Positions 1 through 8,674 of a stretch of 64,000 nucleotides of DNA are shown here, one piece after another. The stretch comes from Terriglobus sp. TAA 43 (GTDB taxonomy: Bacteria; Acidobacteriota; Terriglobia; Terriglobales; Acidobacteriaceae), in NCBI RefSeq assembly GCF_000800015.1, contig NZ_JUGR01000002.1, positions 670,030-734,029 of the forward strand, in the 5' to 3' direction. Each line of letters opens with the position of its first letter. The stretch's first letter is position 1. The notes beneath the pieces were generated by a model that was given only the letters and a program-made list of their open reading frames with translations, was not told the DNA's origin and ran no database searches. A program made the position numbers and the translations under genes.

Positions 1-21
1 GGAATTGCTGGTGGTATTCAC
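1..21 (-). CDS. Start of a further operon gene (partial, runs off the left edge)
   Basis: Reading the minus strand, a GTG codon at 21-19 overlaps the TGA stop of the DUF4350 gene by four bases, and a GGAG motif lies five bases before it. The frame stays open to the window edge with only seven codons visible (MNTTSNS). The tight overlap suggests another member of the DUF4350/DUF4129 operon. In related operons a MoxR-type ATPase or a DUF58 protein sits here, but nothing visible identifies it. Confidence 0.35.
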
Positions 22-1235
22 TTCATCTCCTGAACAAGCGGTTGGGATTGGGATGATTTCATCATGATTTGCAGCCTCTCGATCTCCGCGTCCGCCTCTC
101 GCACGAGTGCAAGTGCATCACGTGGGCGCAGAGTTTCATAACGCGCAGCCTGTAAACGATCCAATAACGTACTGAGAGAGCCTTGAGATCCACCGAACCG
201 CTGCCCGATGAAATCTGCCGTTCTTTGGCTGGAATCGGCCATATCGGACGGAACACCGCACATAGATATCAGGAACCTGGTGAGTCTGCGATGGGCACCA
301 TCTGTAGCAGGCTTAGATACACCTGCGCGTTCATACAATGCGCCCATGCTCTCTACAAACTCGAGCGGCGAGGTGCGTGGCACCATAAGCGGCTCGCGTA
401 TCGGTCCACTGCGACGTGTGTAGGTGAATAGAAGCAACAAGAGGACAAGCGATGCCTGCGCAACCAGCGAACGCAGCGGTAAACCATGCAGGTAGTCCGA
501 CGGTGATGCCTGCTCACCGCGGTAGAACTCGTCAAAGATGACAGCACGATGCCCTTCGCCCGATGCAGGTCCTACCGCAAGCAACAACAGATGCAACGAC
601 TGATCTTGCTTCAACCCGCGGTTGCTGAACGGCTCCGACGAAGCGAGATAGACCATCGCGCCGCCATGCGGATACTCGCGATGCACGAGTACGGCGTCCG
701 CTCCACATCGTGCATCCACGCGTGCGAGCGGTTCCAGCGCATTCCATGGCGCAGCATCGTAAAGCGAAAAACTGCCCGTCTGCGCCAAGTCACTATTTCC
801 CTCTGGCACCGCATTGCATAGATTTCCTACGAACTGCGTGGGCTTTCCACTACGACCACCGGGAAGAAACAATGCACCGCCCGATCCTGTTGCGATGACG
901 CGACCACCGCGACGCAGGAAGCGTTCCACGGAATCGTAGTCGCGCTTCTGCACGTCCTCCGCCGGCGCGTTCGGTGCGGCCAGCACATACGTCGTGTGGA
1001 TAGCATCCACTTGATCCAGCATCGATGCAGATACATCAGATCGTCTAACGCTGTAGCCAAGTCGCGGCAGCAATAGAAACGCGCCCTTCCAACCCGCAGC
1101 ACCGGGATTGTAAGTGGTGGGCATCTTGTCATCGTCACTGGTTGCGGGAGCAAAGATGGCAGTCAGCATCACCAGAAGCATCATGACTCCGAGCACCCAC
1201 AACACGGTTCTGCGATCTGCATTGGGCGACTTCAT
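18..1235 (-). CDS. DUF4350-domain membrane protein
   Basis: 405 residues. One N-terminal transmembrane segment (about 11-30) is followed by a soluble domain carrying the DUF4350 pattern: a pointed NPGAAGWKG start near 43, an AAPNAP turn near 87, and a glycine-rich RGGRVIATGSGG loop near 109-120. A second transmembrane segment lies near 254-272, followed by a basic cytosolic tail of about 130 residues. DUF4350 proteins have no established biochemical role; they usually sit in operons with DUF4129 proteins and MoxR ATPases and are thought to act at the cell envelope. The start overlaps the upstream DUF4129 gene by four bases, so translation is probably coupled. Family assignment is good; function is unknown. 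Confidence 0.8.
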   Translation of the reverse strand: MKSPNADRRTVLWVLGVMMLLVMLTAIFAPATSDDDKMPTTYNPGAAGWKGAFLLLPRLGYSVRRSDVSASMLDQVDAIHTTYVLAAPNAPAEDVQKRDYDSVERFLRRGGRVIATGSGGALFLPGGRSGKPTQFVGNLCNAVPEGNSDLAQTGSFSLYDAAPWNALEPLARVDARCGADAVLVHREYPHGGAMVYLASSEPFSNRGLKQDQSLHLLLLAVGPASGEGHRAVIFDEFYRGEQASPSDYLHGLPLRSLVAQASLVLLLLLFTYTRRSGPIREPLMVPRTSPLEFVESMGALYERAGVSKPATDGAHRRLTRFLISMCGVPSDMADSSQRTADFIGQRFGGSQGSLSTLLDRLQAARYETLRPRDALALVREADAEIERLQIMMKSSQSQPLVQEMK

Positions 1236-2254
1236 ATTGTCGCTCCCATAGCAGCACCCTGGACGCGACGATAGTTCTGCTGCGCTGCTTCGTAGTCTTC
1301 CTGCGTAGCAGAGTCAAAGCCATACCAGACACGCTCGAACACAACAGTCTGCGCGACCACCGGTTCACGCAGTTGTGGAGAGACGACTAAGAGTTGGAGC
1401 GCCTCTCTCGGCGTGCGTGTCTCGCTGCGACGTAGCCTGCGACGTTCCTCCAACAGAACGATCGTCGCCCAATAGAGACAATGAATTGCATCGCGCCATT
1501 CTGTGTTTAAAGCGTGAGCCTGCGCTAGTTCAGCCCAGGCGCGCGACGCTTCAATCGCTTCCCGCTTTGACACATCTCCAGTCAGTCTCCCAAGAGCTGT
1601 ACGCTGCCGGTCAAGCGCGCGATAGATCCAAAGAACAAGCAATGTGATCGCCGCAAGCAGCGATCCCCATTCCAGTGCCCTTCCAAGCCATGGAGCGATC
1701 CGGCCCAGAGAAGCTGCACCGCCGAAGATGCGTGCCAGTTTCTCGGATAGCCATGCGCTGACGCGTTCCCTCCAGGAATATTCGTGCACCACTTGAAACT
1801 CTTTCGAGGTCAGCACGCGATCGCGCTGCACACGATCTTCCTGTCGCAACGGTGAAACAGACTTCGGATGATTCAACTCCTCTTCCTGATCGTTCAGTCG
1901 CTGCTCTGCCTGCGCGAGGAGTTCCGCACGGGAACGATGCACCGCAGGATCATGATCGTCCAGCAATGCCCGCAGCCATCCATAGCGCACGGCATAGGGT
2001 TGCCCGCGCAACGGATGGACACGATCGTCATTGCCCACGCTTTCGGGATTACACGCAGTTACAGCACGGCCACAATCTGCAACCAGGCCGCGTAACTGAT
2101 CCAGATGATGCCGATACTCTTCAACAGAAACGTCCTGCAACGAAGGCAGCCCTTGTGGGGGCGTCAGCGCGGGGACCTGCGCTTGTGCGCGCATGCACAG
2201 CGCAACGAAAACCATCGCTAAAAGCCATCGACGCACGCCCTGCGAATAGATCAT
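1232..2254 (-). CDS. DUF4129-domain membrane protein
   Basis: 340 residues. The N-terminus is a signal-like hydrophobic stretch ending in AQAQ (about 9-26). A charged, probably extracytoplasmic region of about 150 residues follows, then a transmembrane helix (about 188-210). The C-terminal cytosolic portion matches the DUF4129 type, with paired helices around a WRDAIHCLYWATI segment and a TPREALQLL motif. Nine bases separate it from the upstream membrane-protein gene, and it overlaps DUF4350 downstream, so the three genes form one operon. No catalytic residues are recognisable. DUF4129 proteins are often encoded beside MoxR/DUF58 genes, which may lie beyond the left edge. Confidence 0.78.
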   Translation of the reverse strand: MIYSQGVRRWLLAMVFVALCMRAQAQVPALTPPQGLPSLQDVSVEEYRHHLDQLRGLVADCGRAVTACNPESVGNDDRVHPLRGQPYAVRYGWLRALLDDHDPAVHRSRAELLAQAEQRLNDQEEELNHPKSVSPLRQEDRVQRDRVLTSKEFQVVHEYSWRERVSAWLSEKLARIFGGAASLGRIAPWLGRALEWGSLLAAITLLVLWIYRALDRQRTALGRLTGDVSKREAIEASRAWAELAQAHALNTEWRDAIHCLYWATIVLLEERRRLRRSETRTPREALQLLVVSPQLREPVVAQTVVFERVWYGFDSATQEDYEAAQQNYRRVQGAAMGATI

Positions 2255-2263
2255 CGTCCGCGA

Positions 2264-3298
2264 TCAGGCTCCAGCTTCAGCATGCTCTGCAATGGAGCGC
2301 TGCAGCAACACTTCAATGTCATAGCCTTCACGACGAACACGTTCGTCCGTGTAAAACATTGCCATTGCAATAGAAGCCACCGGAGAAACCAAGGCCGTCG
2401 CAACAAAAGCGATGAGTAAGTCTGCTGCCAGAAGCAGCACGCGTTGTGCACCGTGCATGGTCTGCGCGAGGAAAACGAATGGCAGCTGTAGACCGCCCGC
2501 CACCATGTGCAAAACGTATACAAGCAAAAACGCCAGGAAGATGCGGCCCTTTCGCCCCTCTACCAGTGCGCGCGAACGTCGCAGCGACGCATTGACACCG
2601 AGATTCTCCATCACGCCAGCGGAGGTGGCCAGCGCCACACGCAAATAGTTCAATACTCCAAGGACAAAGCCGGCCATCAACAGCAGCCACCCCAGCAGGA
2701 CGAGTCCTACAAACGCAGCGGGGTGCGCGTTAACTCCGCCCGGCAACAGCAACGCAACCACCATCAGCGCGGCGCCACCCATCACGGGCCACACAAAGCT
2801 CCATATCTGGCGGAGCGCGATGCCAGTCCAACGAAGCCATCGGCCTCGGATCGCGCGATAAGCTTCGGCTGCTGTTGAAAGCGTGCCCATCGACAAGTGC
2901 TGCACGGCGCGCACCGTAGCAGCCTGCGAAAGTCCATAGGAAACCAGAATGAGCAGCACTGCCGGTAGAAATGCCACCTGCATCAGAACAATGGCACCCA
3001 TGGCTTGGGAAGTTGCGTTTGCATTCCCCGCTGCTGGCCCAGGAAACTGCGCAAAATCCTTCAGGAACAGCAGCCGAAGAGCAGTGCTCAGCGCAACAAC
3101 CGCTGCGGGCAAGGTACCAATCCCAACGAACAACCAGAAGTGTCTGCGATACAGCGCGAGCGTGCGATCAAGAATCTCGCCGGTCGAAAGAGGCCGCAGC
3201 ATGGGCGACTGCACAGGCAGAGGCGCGGTGGGCGGCTGCATCGTTGGCGCTCCAAAACTCGACGGCGAGAATCCCTGGTAGTCAGGCTGCGTTTCCAT
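2264..3298 (-). CDS. Multi-pass membrane protein, GDPD-membrane-domain-like
   Basis: 344 residues. A proline-rich cytosolic N-terminus of about 38 residues (PPTAPLPVQSP) is followed by about six transmembrane segments, with the first near 53-75. The GEILDRTLALYRRHFWLFVG stretch before the first helix is typical of the integral-membrane family related to the glycerophosphodiester phosphodiesterase membrane domain. No catalytic phosphodiesterase domain is present. It is the first visible gene of the minus-strand operon with DUF4129 and DUF4350. A GAGAG motif sits about six bases before the ATG. The role is unknown; the family resemblance is from pattern recognition only. Confidence 0.6.
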   Translation of the reverse strand: METQPDYQGFSPSSFGAPTMQPPTAPLPVQSPMLRPLSTGEILDRTLALYRRHFWLFVGIGTLPAAVVALSTALRLLFLKDFAQFPGPAAGNANATSQAMGAIVLMQVAFLPAVLLILVSYGLSQAATVRAVQHLSMGTLSTAAEAYRAIRGRWLRWTGIALRQIWSFVWPVMGGAALMVVALLLPGGVNAHPAAFVGLVLLGWLLLMAGFVLGVLNYLRVALATSAGVMENLGVNASLRRSRALVEGRKGRIFLAFLLVYVLHMVAGGLQLPFVFLAQTMHGAQRVLLLAADLLIAFVATALVSPVASIAMAMFYTDERVRREGYDIEVLLQRSIAEHAEAGA

Positions 3299-3316
3299 CG
3301 CGGCTCTCTTTCTTAC

Positions 3317-5887
3317 CTAGTGTGAAGCAGTCGACAACCACTGTTGCAGCCCGGGCTGCTGCTGGCCGCGGAATCGTACACAGCCATCAATGCTGTTCAA
3401 CGCGTCACGCAGAGCTCGGTCTGCGGATTCCACTTTATGCGAAGCGAAGAACTGTTGCACATCGTCATGTTCTTCCTGCGAGCAGAACGCACCTGTTGCA
3501 GACACCAGGCGGTTACCGCTACTGGTGGTCAGCTGTGCATGAATCGCATCCCAATGCTCTTCGATATACGTCCACGTCTGCTTACGTGTTTTGCGTGACT
3601 GAAGCAGGATCTGTAGCAGTATCCAACTATCCTGATTGCGAACCTTGCCGGCGGCAACGTCATCCAGCGTGCGCTTGACCAGTGAAGGGTTTTCAAACGT
3701 CGCCAGAAGATACAGCGCCTGTGTCTGCTGGTTGGGGTCAGCGCTGGTCTGTGCCACCTTCTGCATTCGGTCATAGAGGGCCGCATCCCCATGTTGCGCC
3801 GCGATGGCTAGCGCAGACTGTGCAAGCTCCGGGTCTGCTTTGCTGTCGCCACTGAGATAGGCGTTGGCAATGGTATTTGCCTGAGTCAGTACAGTGGGAT
3901 CCTTCGCACCACCCAGCAGGCTGAACAACGTAACGCGACGTTGCTCCGCTTCGACTGACTCTGACGAGGAAGCTTGTCCCAACAAACGGTAGACGGGGCC
4001 GAACTGATTCCGCACCCAGGTCTCGATCAGTTCGGTCTGTTGATCGGTTGCGACACGGCTGCGCAGGGAACCCAGGCCACCCACGGCTTGCTGTAGCACC
4101 TGGGCGCTGGGGTCTGCTCGCAGCGCTTGCACTAGTTGCATGTACTCTCCGACAGAGCCTTCTCCGGAACGGAGGAGGGCGTATCGATCACCCACCAACA
4201 GGATGCGTTCGGGTGCGGTGTAAGTCGGTGCGTGTTGGAGGACGGACTGTAAGGTGGCTGTGTCGTAGTTGCTGCGGTAGTAGCCTCGAGCGCTGGCGTT
4301 ACGCAGGTCTTCCGGTGCAGTTGCCGTAACGTCGGTGTTCGCGCGGATCACCTGGCATGTTCCATTGGCAGGGCAGATGGGAATCGACCACGACTGGATC
4401 GGCTTCGTTGCAGGAGGGTTGAGGAAGAAGCGGCTCTGCTTTACCGCATATGTGCCTTTGCCGTTCGCGGTGAAGGTGAGCAGTGGTTCTCCCGGCTGCG
4501 CGACGAAGCTCTCCATGACGGCATCGACTGGCTTGCTGCTCGCCTTGGTCTGCGCGCCCCAGAAGTCCTCTGCTGTGGCGTTGCCGAGCTTGTGGGCTTC
4601 CATGTAACTATGTACGCCGCGCTGGAAGGCACCTTCGCCAACGTAGTGTTCCACCATGCCGATGACAGCGCCTGCCTTGCCGTACGCGATGCCGTCGAAC
4701 TGCTCGTTGATCTCCTCTGGTGTATCGGCCTTGCTGCGGATGGCTCGCGTCTGTGCAGCGGCGTCCAGGTTCAGTGTGCTGTTGAGTGTCTGGGCTTCGT
4801 CCTCGAGGACGCCCCATGTTGGCTGCCACTCGTGCACTGCCTTGGACTCCATCCATGTGGCGAAGCCCTCGTTCAGCCACAGGTTGTCCCACCACTTCAT
4901 GGTGACGAGGTCGCCGAACCACTGATGCGCCATCTCGTGTGCCACCACAATTGCCACGTTCTTGCGGTCACTCAGGGAGGAGTGCTTCTCATCCACGAGT
5001 AGTGCGGTTTCGCGGTAGGTGATGCAGCCCCAGTTCTCCATCGCGCCTGCCTCGAAGTCAGGGATACCGATGAGGTCGAGCTTGGGCATTGCGTACTTCA
5101 CGCCGAAGTATTGGTCGTAGTAATGCAGGAAGTGTTCCGCTGCCTTCACAGCGAAGGGTGTAAGTGCGACCTTGTCTGGCGTGGAGCAGACGCGGATGGG
5201 AATGCCATCGGACTCGCCCTTGGAGCATGTCCAATCGCCTACCTGAAAGGCCAGCAGATACGTGGACATCTTCGGCGAGGTGGCGAAGGTCTGCGTGTGC
5301 ATGCCGTTGTCCGCAGGCTTATCGCTGGTCATGTTCGTGTTGGCGATTACGGTATCGCCGTTGTCGATGGTCATGGCGAGATCGAACGTCGCCTTCATTG
5401 CGGGCTCGTCGAAGCTGGGGAAGGCGCGACGCGCATCGGTCGCCTCAAACTGTGTCACTGCGTAGTTGCGCTTCGCCGTCTTGGAGAGATAGAAGCCGCG
5501 CAGCTTGTCGTTCAGGATGCCAGTGAACTGGATCGATAGCGACACCTTTCCCGCAGGCAGCGGCGAAGCGAAGGTGAATGTCGCCTGTTCTTTGCCAGTG
5601 TCGTAACTTACGGTTCCCGTTTGTCCCAGTTCCGGCTTCTGCGCGTCTGCGATGCGCTGGCGAATCACCTTCACGCTGTTGATCTTCAGCTCGATCGCAT
5701 TCAGCGCGATCGCGGTCTTCGGCGAGTCCAGCGTCAGATCAATCGTCTCTTCGCCTGTGAATGTCGCTGCCTTCAGGTTGGGCGTGAGATGCAGCGAGTA
5801 ATGCTCGGGATGAACATCCGAGGGAAGTCGCTGAGCGGAAGCTGTGACTGCAACTGCAAAAACAAACGGGAGAAAACGAAGACGCAT
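3317..5887 (-). CDS. Secreted M1-family zinc aminopeptidase
   Basis: 856 residues from the ATG at 5887, which starts directly with a signal peptide (MRLRFLPFVFAVAVTASAQ). An in-frame ATG ten codons upstream would put a hydrophilic stretch before the signal and is less likely. It removes N-terminal amino acids from peptides, probably outside the inner membrane. The substrate-anchoring GAMEN motif is at 281-285 and the zinc motif HEMAH at 317-321, with the third zinc ligand Glu near 340 in LWLNEGF. An ERAP1-like C-terminal helical domain fills the last 350 residues. Length is normal for the family. It lies 18 bases after the upstream-encoded membrane operon on the same strand but has its own leader. 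Confidence 0.93.
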   Translation of the reverse strand: MRLRFLPFVFAVAVTASAQRLPSDVHPEHYSLHLTPNLKAATFTGEETIDLTLDSPKTAIALNAIELKINSVKVIRQRIADAQKPELGQTGTVSYDTGKEQATFTFASPLPAGKVSLSIQFTGILNDKLRGFYLSKTAKRNYAVTQFEATDARRAFPSFDEPAMKATFDLAMTIDNGDTVIANTNMTSDKPADNGMHTQTFATSPKMSTYLLAFQVGDWTCSKGESDGIPIRVCSTPDKVALTPFAVKAAEHFLHYYDQYFGVKYAMPKLDLIGIPDFEAGAMENWGCITYRETALLVDEKHSSLSDRKNVAIVVAHEMAHQWFGDLVTMKWWDNLWLNEGFATWMESKAVHEWQPTWGVLEDEAQTLNSTLNLDAAAQTRAIRSKADTPEEINEQFDGIAYGKAGAVIGMVEHYVGEGAFQRGVHSYMEAHKLGNATAEDFWGAQTKASSKPVDAVMESFVAQPGEPLLTFTANGKGTYAVKQSRFFLNPPATKPIQSWSIPICPANGTCQVIRANTDVTATAPEDLRNASARGYYRSNYDTATLQSVLQHAPTYTAPERILLVGDRYALLRSGEGSVGEYMQLVQALRADPSAQVLQQAVGGLGSLRSRVATDQQTELIETWVRNQFGPVYRLLGQASSSESVEAEQRRVTLFSLLGGAKDPTVLTQANTIANAYLSGDSKADPELAQSALAIAAQHGDAALYDRMQKVAQTSADPNQQTQALYLLATFENPSLVKRTLDDVAAGKVRNQDSWILLQILLQSRKTRKQTWTYIEEHWDAIHAQLTTSSGNRLVSATGAFCSQEEHDDVQQFFASHKVESADRALRDALNSIDGCVRFRGQQQPGLQQWLSTASH

Positions 5888-5971
5888 GCGGACAGTGTAT
5901 GCCTGGACTCCCGGCATGGGTATCAGGGATTGGAGGTGCTCTCCACAGCCGGTTCCGTGTCAAGTGCAGGG

Positions 5972-6667
5972 CTAGTTGTCGTCGTCTCCACCTTCGCCGT
6001 CCTCTACCAGTTGGGTGGAGGTGCCGACTACGTTGTAGACCACCGGATCACCGCCGTTGGGCTTCACGGTGACGCGCATGGGTTCGCGCTGCCACACGGC
6101 AGGAAGGCAGACGGGGCGAACACGCTCCGGCTGCGGCCACGGTGCGATCACCTTAGACAGTGCCGCCTTGTGCGCGCCGATCTGCCACACCTCTGCGCTG
6201 AGGCCACTTGCCTTTGCCGTGGTGTGAATGCCGCAGTACGCTGCGTAGTCGCGATACCAGACCACATCGCTGATGCTGGCGTCGAAGTCCGGCAGGTGGA
6301 GAGCGGTTACTCGGCCTGATATGCGGTCCACCAATATCCACGATCCCGGTTGCCAGACCCAGCGACCAGACTTCTCTCCTGGCAGAGCGTCGTTGATGTG
6401 CAGGACGCGACGTGCCACGAAGCTGCGCTCTGTGATGTCATGCGTGTCGCCGGTAAGCCACTCGTGTGTCTTGCCATCCACGACCAGCGGGCGGATGCGC
6501 AGAGTTCCTGCCTCGTCTCCCTTCGCCTCGGTGGAGACGTCTGCCGCCACGAATGGCACGCGGCGCACCGCTCCCAAAACTACGGTGTGAACCTTTGGCG
6601 CGGCAGCATGAGATGCCAGCAACGCCGTGGAGACGGCGAGGACTGCAGTGAACCGGAGGAAACGCAT
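5972..6667 (-). CDS. Secreted protein of unknown function
   Basis: 231 residues with a clear signal peptide (hydrophobic about 8-22, cleavage near SHAAA). The mature part is rich in beta-strand-like segments with several short tryptophan motifs (SWILVDR, DVVWYRDY). It ends in a short acidic tail (EDGEGGDDDN). I do not recognise a family. It is on the same strand as the M1 aminopeptidase with an 84-base gap, so the two might be co-transcribed, but no functional link can be read. The GC content and codon use look like those of its neighbours. Confidence 0.65.
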   Translation of the reverse strand: MRFLRFTAVLAVSTALLASHAAAPKVHTVVLGAVRRVPFVAADVSTEAKGDEAGTLRIRPLVVDGKTHEWLTGDTHDITERSFVARRVLHINDALPGEKSGRWVWQPGSWILVDRISGRVTALHLPDFDASISDVVWYRDYAAYCGIHTTAKASGLSAEVWQIGAHKAALSKVIAPWPQPERVRPVCLPAVWQREPMRVTVKPNGGDPVVYNVVGTSTQLVEDGEGGDDDN

Positions 6668-6761
6668 ACGCGGAGGGTAATGCTGCCGAAGCTACCGGGG
6701 CAAATACCAAAGATCCGGAATTCTGTGGCGGCGAAGGGATTTTCGCGTATCCAGGAAGGTT

Positions 6762-6819
6762 CCTCCGTAAATTGGTAGAGTTTTCCGCTGGTCGGCAGAA
6801 TCTACCGAGTAAACGGAGG
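6762..6819. other. Interrupted inverted repeat upstream of bactofilin
   Basis: CCTCCG...GGTAGA at 6762-6779 is mirrored by TCTACC...CGGAGG at 6801-6819. The two arms pair in two blocks around a 21-base centre. It lies about 90 bases before the bactofilin start in an otherwise empty 242-base intergenic region. It could be a transcript leader structure or an operator; nothing decides between them. Confidence 0.4.
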
Positions 6820-6909
6820 CGTAAGATGCAGGCATAAGTTCTTGCGGAAACCGGCCGCTGTGCCGCTTGTCCGCCCGGATTTTCAAGCCGAAAGGAAATT
6901 AAGAAGCTC

Positions 6910-7455
6910 ATGTGGAAACCCAACACTCCCGGCTCCGGCGCTGCCACACCCTCCACCCCAGAACCCGTTCGTCCCAGCCAGCCTGCTGTGTCGTCGTATG
7001 AACAGCAGCCCAGCACCCGCACTGCCAGCCCGCAGGCACCTGCAGCTACTGGTGAGCAGGCGACCATTGGCAAGAGCCTGATGATCAAGGGCGAGGTTAC
7101 CGGATCGGAATCGCTGTACATCGATGGCCGCATTGAAGGCACCATCAACCTTCCCGGCAACCGCGTGACCGTTGGCCGCAATGGCCAGGTTGCAGCGAAC
7201 ATCTCTGCCCGTGAGATCGTGGTCCTGGGCAAGGTTCGCGGAAACTGCCAGGCAAGCGACCGCATTGATATCCGCAGCGAAGGCTCGCTGACGGGCGACG
7301 TGATTGCAGCCCGCATCTCCATTGAAGACGGCGCGTTCTTCAAGGGGGGCATCGACATCCGCAAGCCCGGCGATCCGAAGGCTGCCGCTGCTGCTGCCAC
7401 GACTTCCGCACCGGCCGAACAGGGCCAGCTTGTTGGCGTGGAATCGGCTTCGTAA
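6910..7455 (+). CDS. Bactofilin (polymerising cytoskeletal protein)
   Basis: 181 residues. A proline/alanine/threonine-rich disordered N-terminus (about 1-48) precedes the bactofilin core at about 50-160. The core shows the repeating beta-helix pattern of the family: IGKSLMIKGEVTGSESLYIDGRIEG, then VTVGRNGQVAANISA, IVVLGKVRGN and a DGAFFKGGIDI closing rung. Bactofilins self-assemble without nucleotide into filaments at the membrane and scaffold cell-shape or envelope enzymes. A short alanine-rich tail follows. It is a single gene ended by a UUCG-loop terminator. No peptidase or wall enzyme is adjacent, so its local partner is unknown. Confidence 0.93.
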   Translation: MWKPNTPGSGAATPSTPEPVRPSQPAVSSYEQQPSTRTASPQAPAATGEQATIGKSLMIKGEVTGSESLYIDGRIEGTINLPGNRVTVGRNGQVAANISAREIVVLGKVRGNCQASDRIDIRSEGSLTGDVIAARISIEDGAFFKGGIDIRKPGDPKAAAAAATTSAPAEQGQLVGVESAS

Positions 7456-7470
7456 GCAAACCCGCTTTAC

Positions 7471-7504
7471 GAGAAAACCCCGCTTCGGCGGGGTTTCTCA
7501 TTTG
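7471..7504 (+). terminator. Rho-independent terminator after bactofilin
   Basis: A nine-base stem (AAACCCCGC/GCGGGGTTT) closes on a TTCG tetraloop and is followed by TCTCATTT, 20 bases after the bactofilin stop. Confidence 0.85.
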
Positions 7505-7546
7505 GGGATGGCAGTATGGGGGGTACCCCCTCCCCCCTGTTTTTCT

Positions 7547-7639
7547 AAAATCGTCTTTCTAAAAGAGTTACGCCTTCAGTTCCGCTAAAATCGTCTGCCC
7601 ATTGGGTTTAGAGGCAAAATCGTCTTTCTAAAGGGGTTA
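7547..7639 (+). repeat. Three imperfect copies of a 24-base intergenic repeat
   Basis: Copies begin at 7547, 7587 and 7616. All start with AAAATCGTCT and end in a GGGTTA-like motif; the first and third are nearly identical (AAAATCGTCTTTCTAAA). A GGGGGTACCCCC palindrome with a C-rich run lies just before them at about 7519-7537. The 451-base gap that holds them (7456-7906) has no other gene. I recall similar intergenic strings in related acidobacterial genomes, but cannot verify this here. Confidence 0.6.
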
Positions 7640-7906
7640 AGAGCAGCGAGGCAGCCGGTTACCGAGTCCGTCAGCCAGCGGGATTCTTGGCTATTTCTAT
7701 TTTAGAGAACTTGTGGAAATAACCTGCCAACTCTATTTCTTTTGATTTGAGCAGTTTAGGCGACTTAGGGGCTTGACAACTTTTTCCGGCGATTGTGGCA
7801 CTATTCCATCGCAGCAAATTTGGAGAAGTATTTGCTTGTCACTGTTTGGCGTGCATGCAACCCGCGCCTCTGAGACGTCTCTCAAAGTTGAGGAGCCCTT
7901 ATTTTT

Positions 7907-8581
7907 ATGAGTTTGCGATCGTTTGTCTTTCTTTCCGTTTTTGTTCTGGGTGGCGTAGCTACGGCTACTGCACAGGACGCTGCTGGTGATGCAGCGCAGA
8001 AACCCACCTCATTGGTGCAACCGGCGCTGAACAAGGTGGCGCAGGCCGGCAGCAATGTGGACCTGAACAAGTGGAAGGGTGGCAATGGTTTGCGCGGTGA
8101 GGTAGACGCGAATCTGGGCTCTGTTCAGAAAGATTTGCAGAACACCCTGCCTCCCCTTCTTGCGGATTCCGATAAGGCGCCCGAATCTGTGCCCGCGAGT
8201 CTTCGTATCCTGCTGAACCTGGACGCGCTGTATAACGTGCTGCTGCGCATCCAGATTGCGGGTAAGGGAAACGCCCCACGCGACCAGGCCGAGGCCCTGG
8301 ACGGGGCTCTGGCGTCGCTGGATGGGGCACGCCGTAGCCTGGGCGAACGCATCATCAGTTCTTCTGCGGCGCAGGACAAGAAGATCAGCCAGTTGCAGGC
8401 GACGGTTCAGCAGCAGAATGCCCAGATTGCAGCGGCACAGCAGGCGGCTGCTGCGGCAGCAGCGGCTCCGCCACCGGCGAAGACTGCTCCGAAGAAGAAG
8501 ACAGTGAAGAAGAAGCCTGCTACGACGCCTCCTGCTACGACCACCGCTCCTGCGGCAGCTCCACCGGCGGCTACGAAGTAG
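7907..8581 (+). CDS. Secreted protein with basic Ala/Pro/Lys-rich tail
   Basis: 224 residues. Signal peptide 1-22 (cleavage at TATAQ). The middle (about 40-150) is mostly helical and includes a segment that could form a coiled coil (DKKISQLQATVQQQNAQI). From about 165 the chain is alanine, proline and lysine rich (PKKKTVKKKP), a low-complexity tail typical of exported anchoring or wall-binding proteins. I do not recognise a family. A GAGGAG motif lies 11 bases before the ATG. A TTGACA at 7773-7778 is a possible -35 but has no convincing -10 partner. It converges with trxB, the two sharing a terminator. Confidence 0.7.
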   Translation: MSLRSFVFLSVFVLGGVATATAQDAAGDAAQKPTSLVQPALNKVAQAGSNVDLNKWKGGNGLRGEVDANLGSVQKDLQNTLPPLLADSDKAPESVPASLRILLNLDALYNVLLRIQIAGKGNAPRDQAEALDGALASLDGARRSLGERIISSSAAQDKKISQLQATVQQQNAQIAAAQQAAAAAAAAPPPAKTAPKKKTVKKKPATTPPATTTAPAAAPPAATK

Positions 8582-8622
8582 GGTTTGCCTCAGCGGCTAA
8601 AGCCCTGCGCGTTGGAAATAAA

Positions 8623-8648
8623 AGAGGCATCCCGTTGGGGATGCCTCT
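8623..8648. terminator. Bidirectional terminator between convergent genes
   Basis: An 11-base perfect stem (AGAGGCATCCC/GGGATGCCTCT) closes on a GTTG loop. On the minus strand it is followed by a TTTATTT tract that serves trxB; on the plus strand by CTTACTT. Confidence 0.8.
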
Positions 8649-8674
8649 CTTACTTGCCTGTGTCTCGGTTCGGA

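Noticed and set aside
7501..7640. CRISPR array
   Set aside because: The three repeats are imperfect, irregularly spaced (40 and 29 bases start to start), and there are no cas genes.
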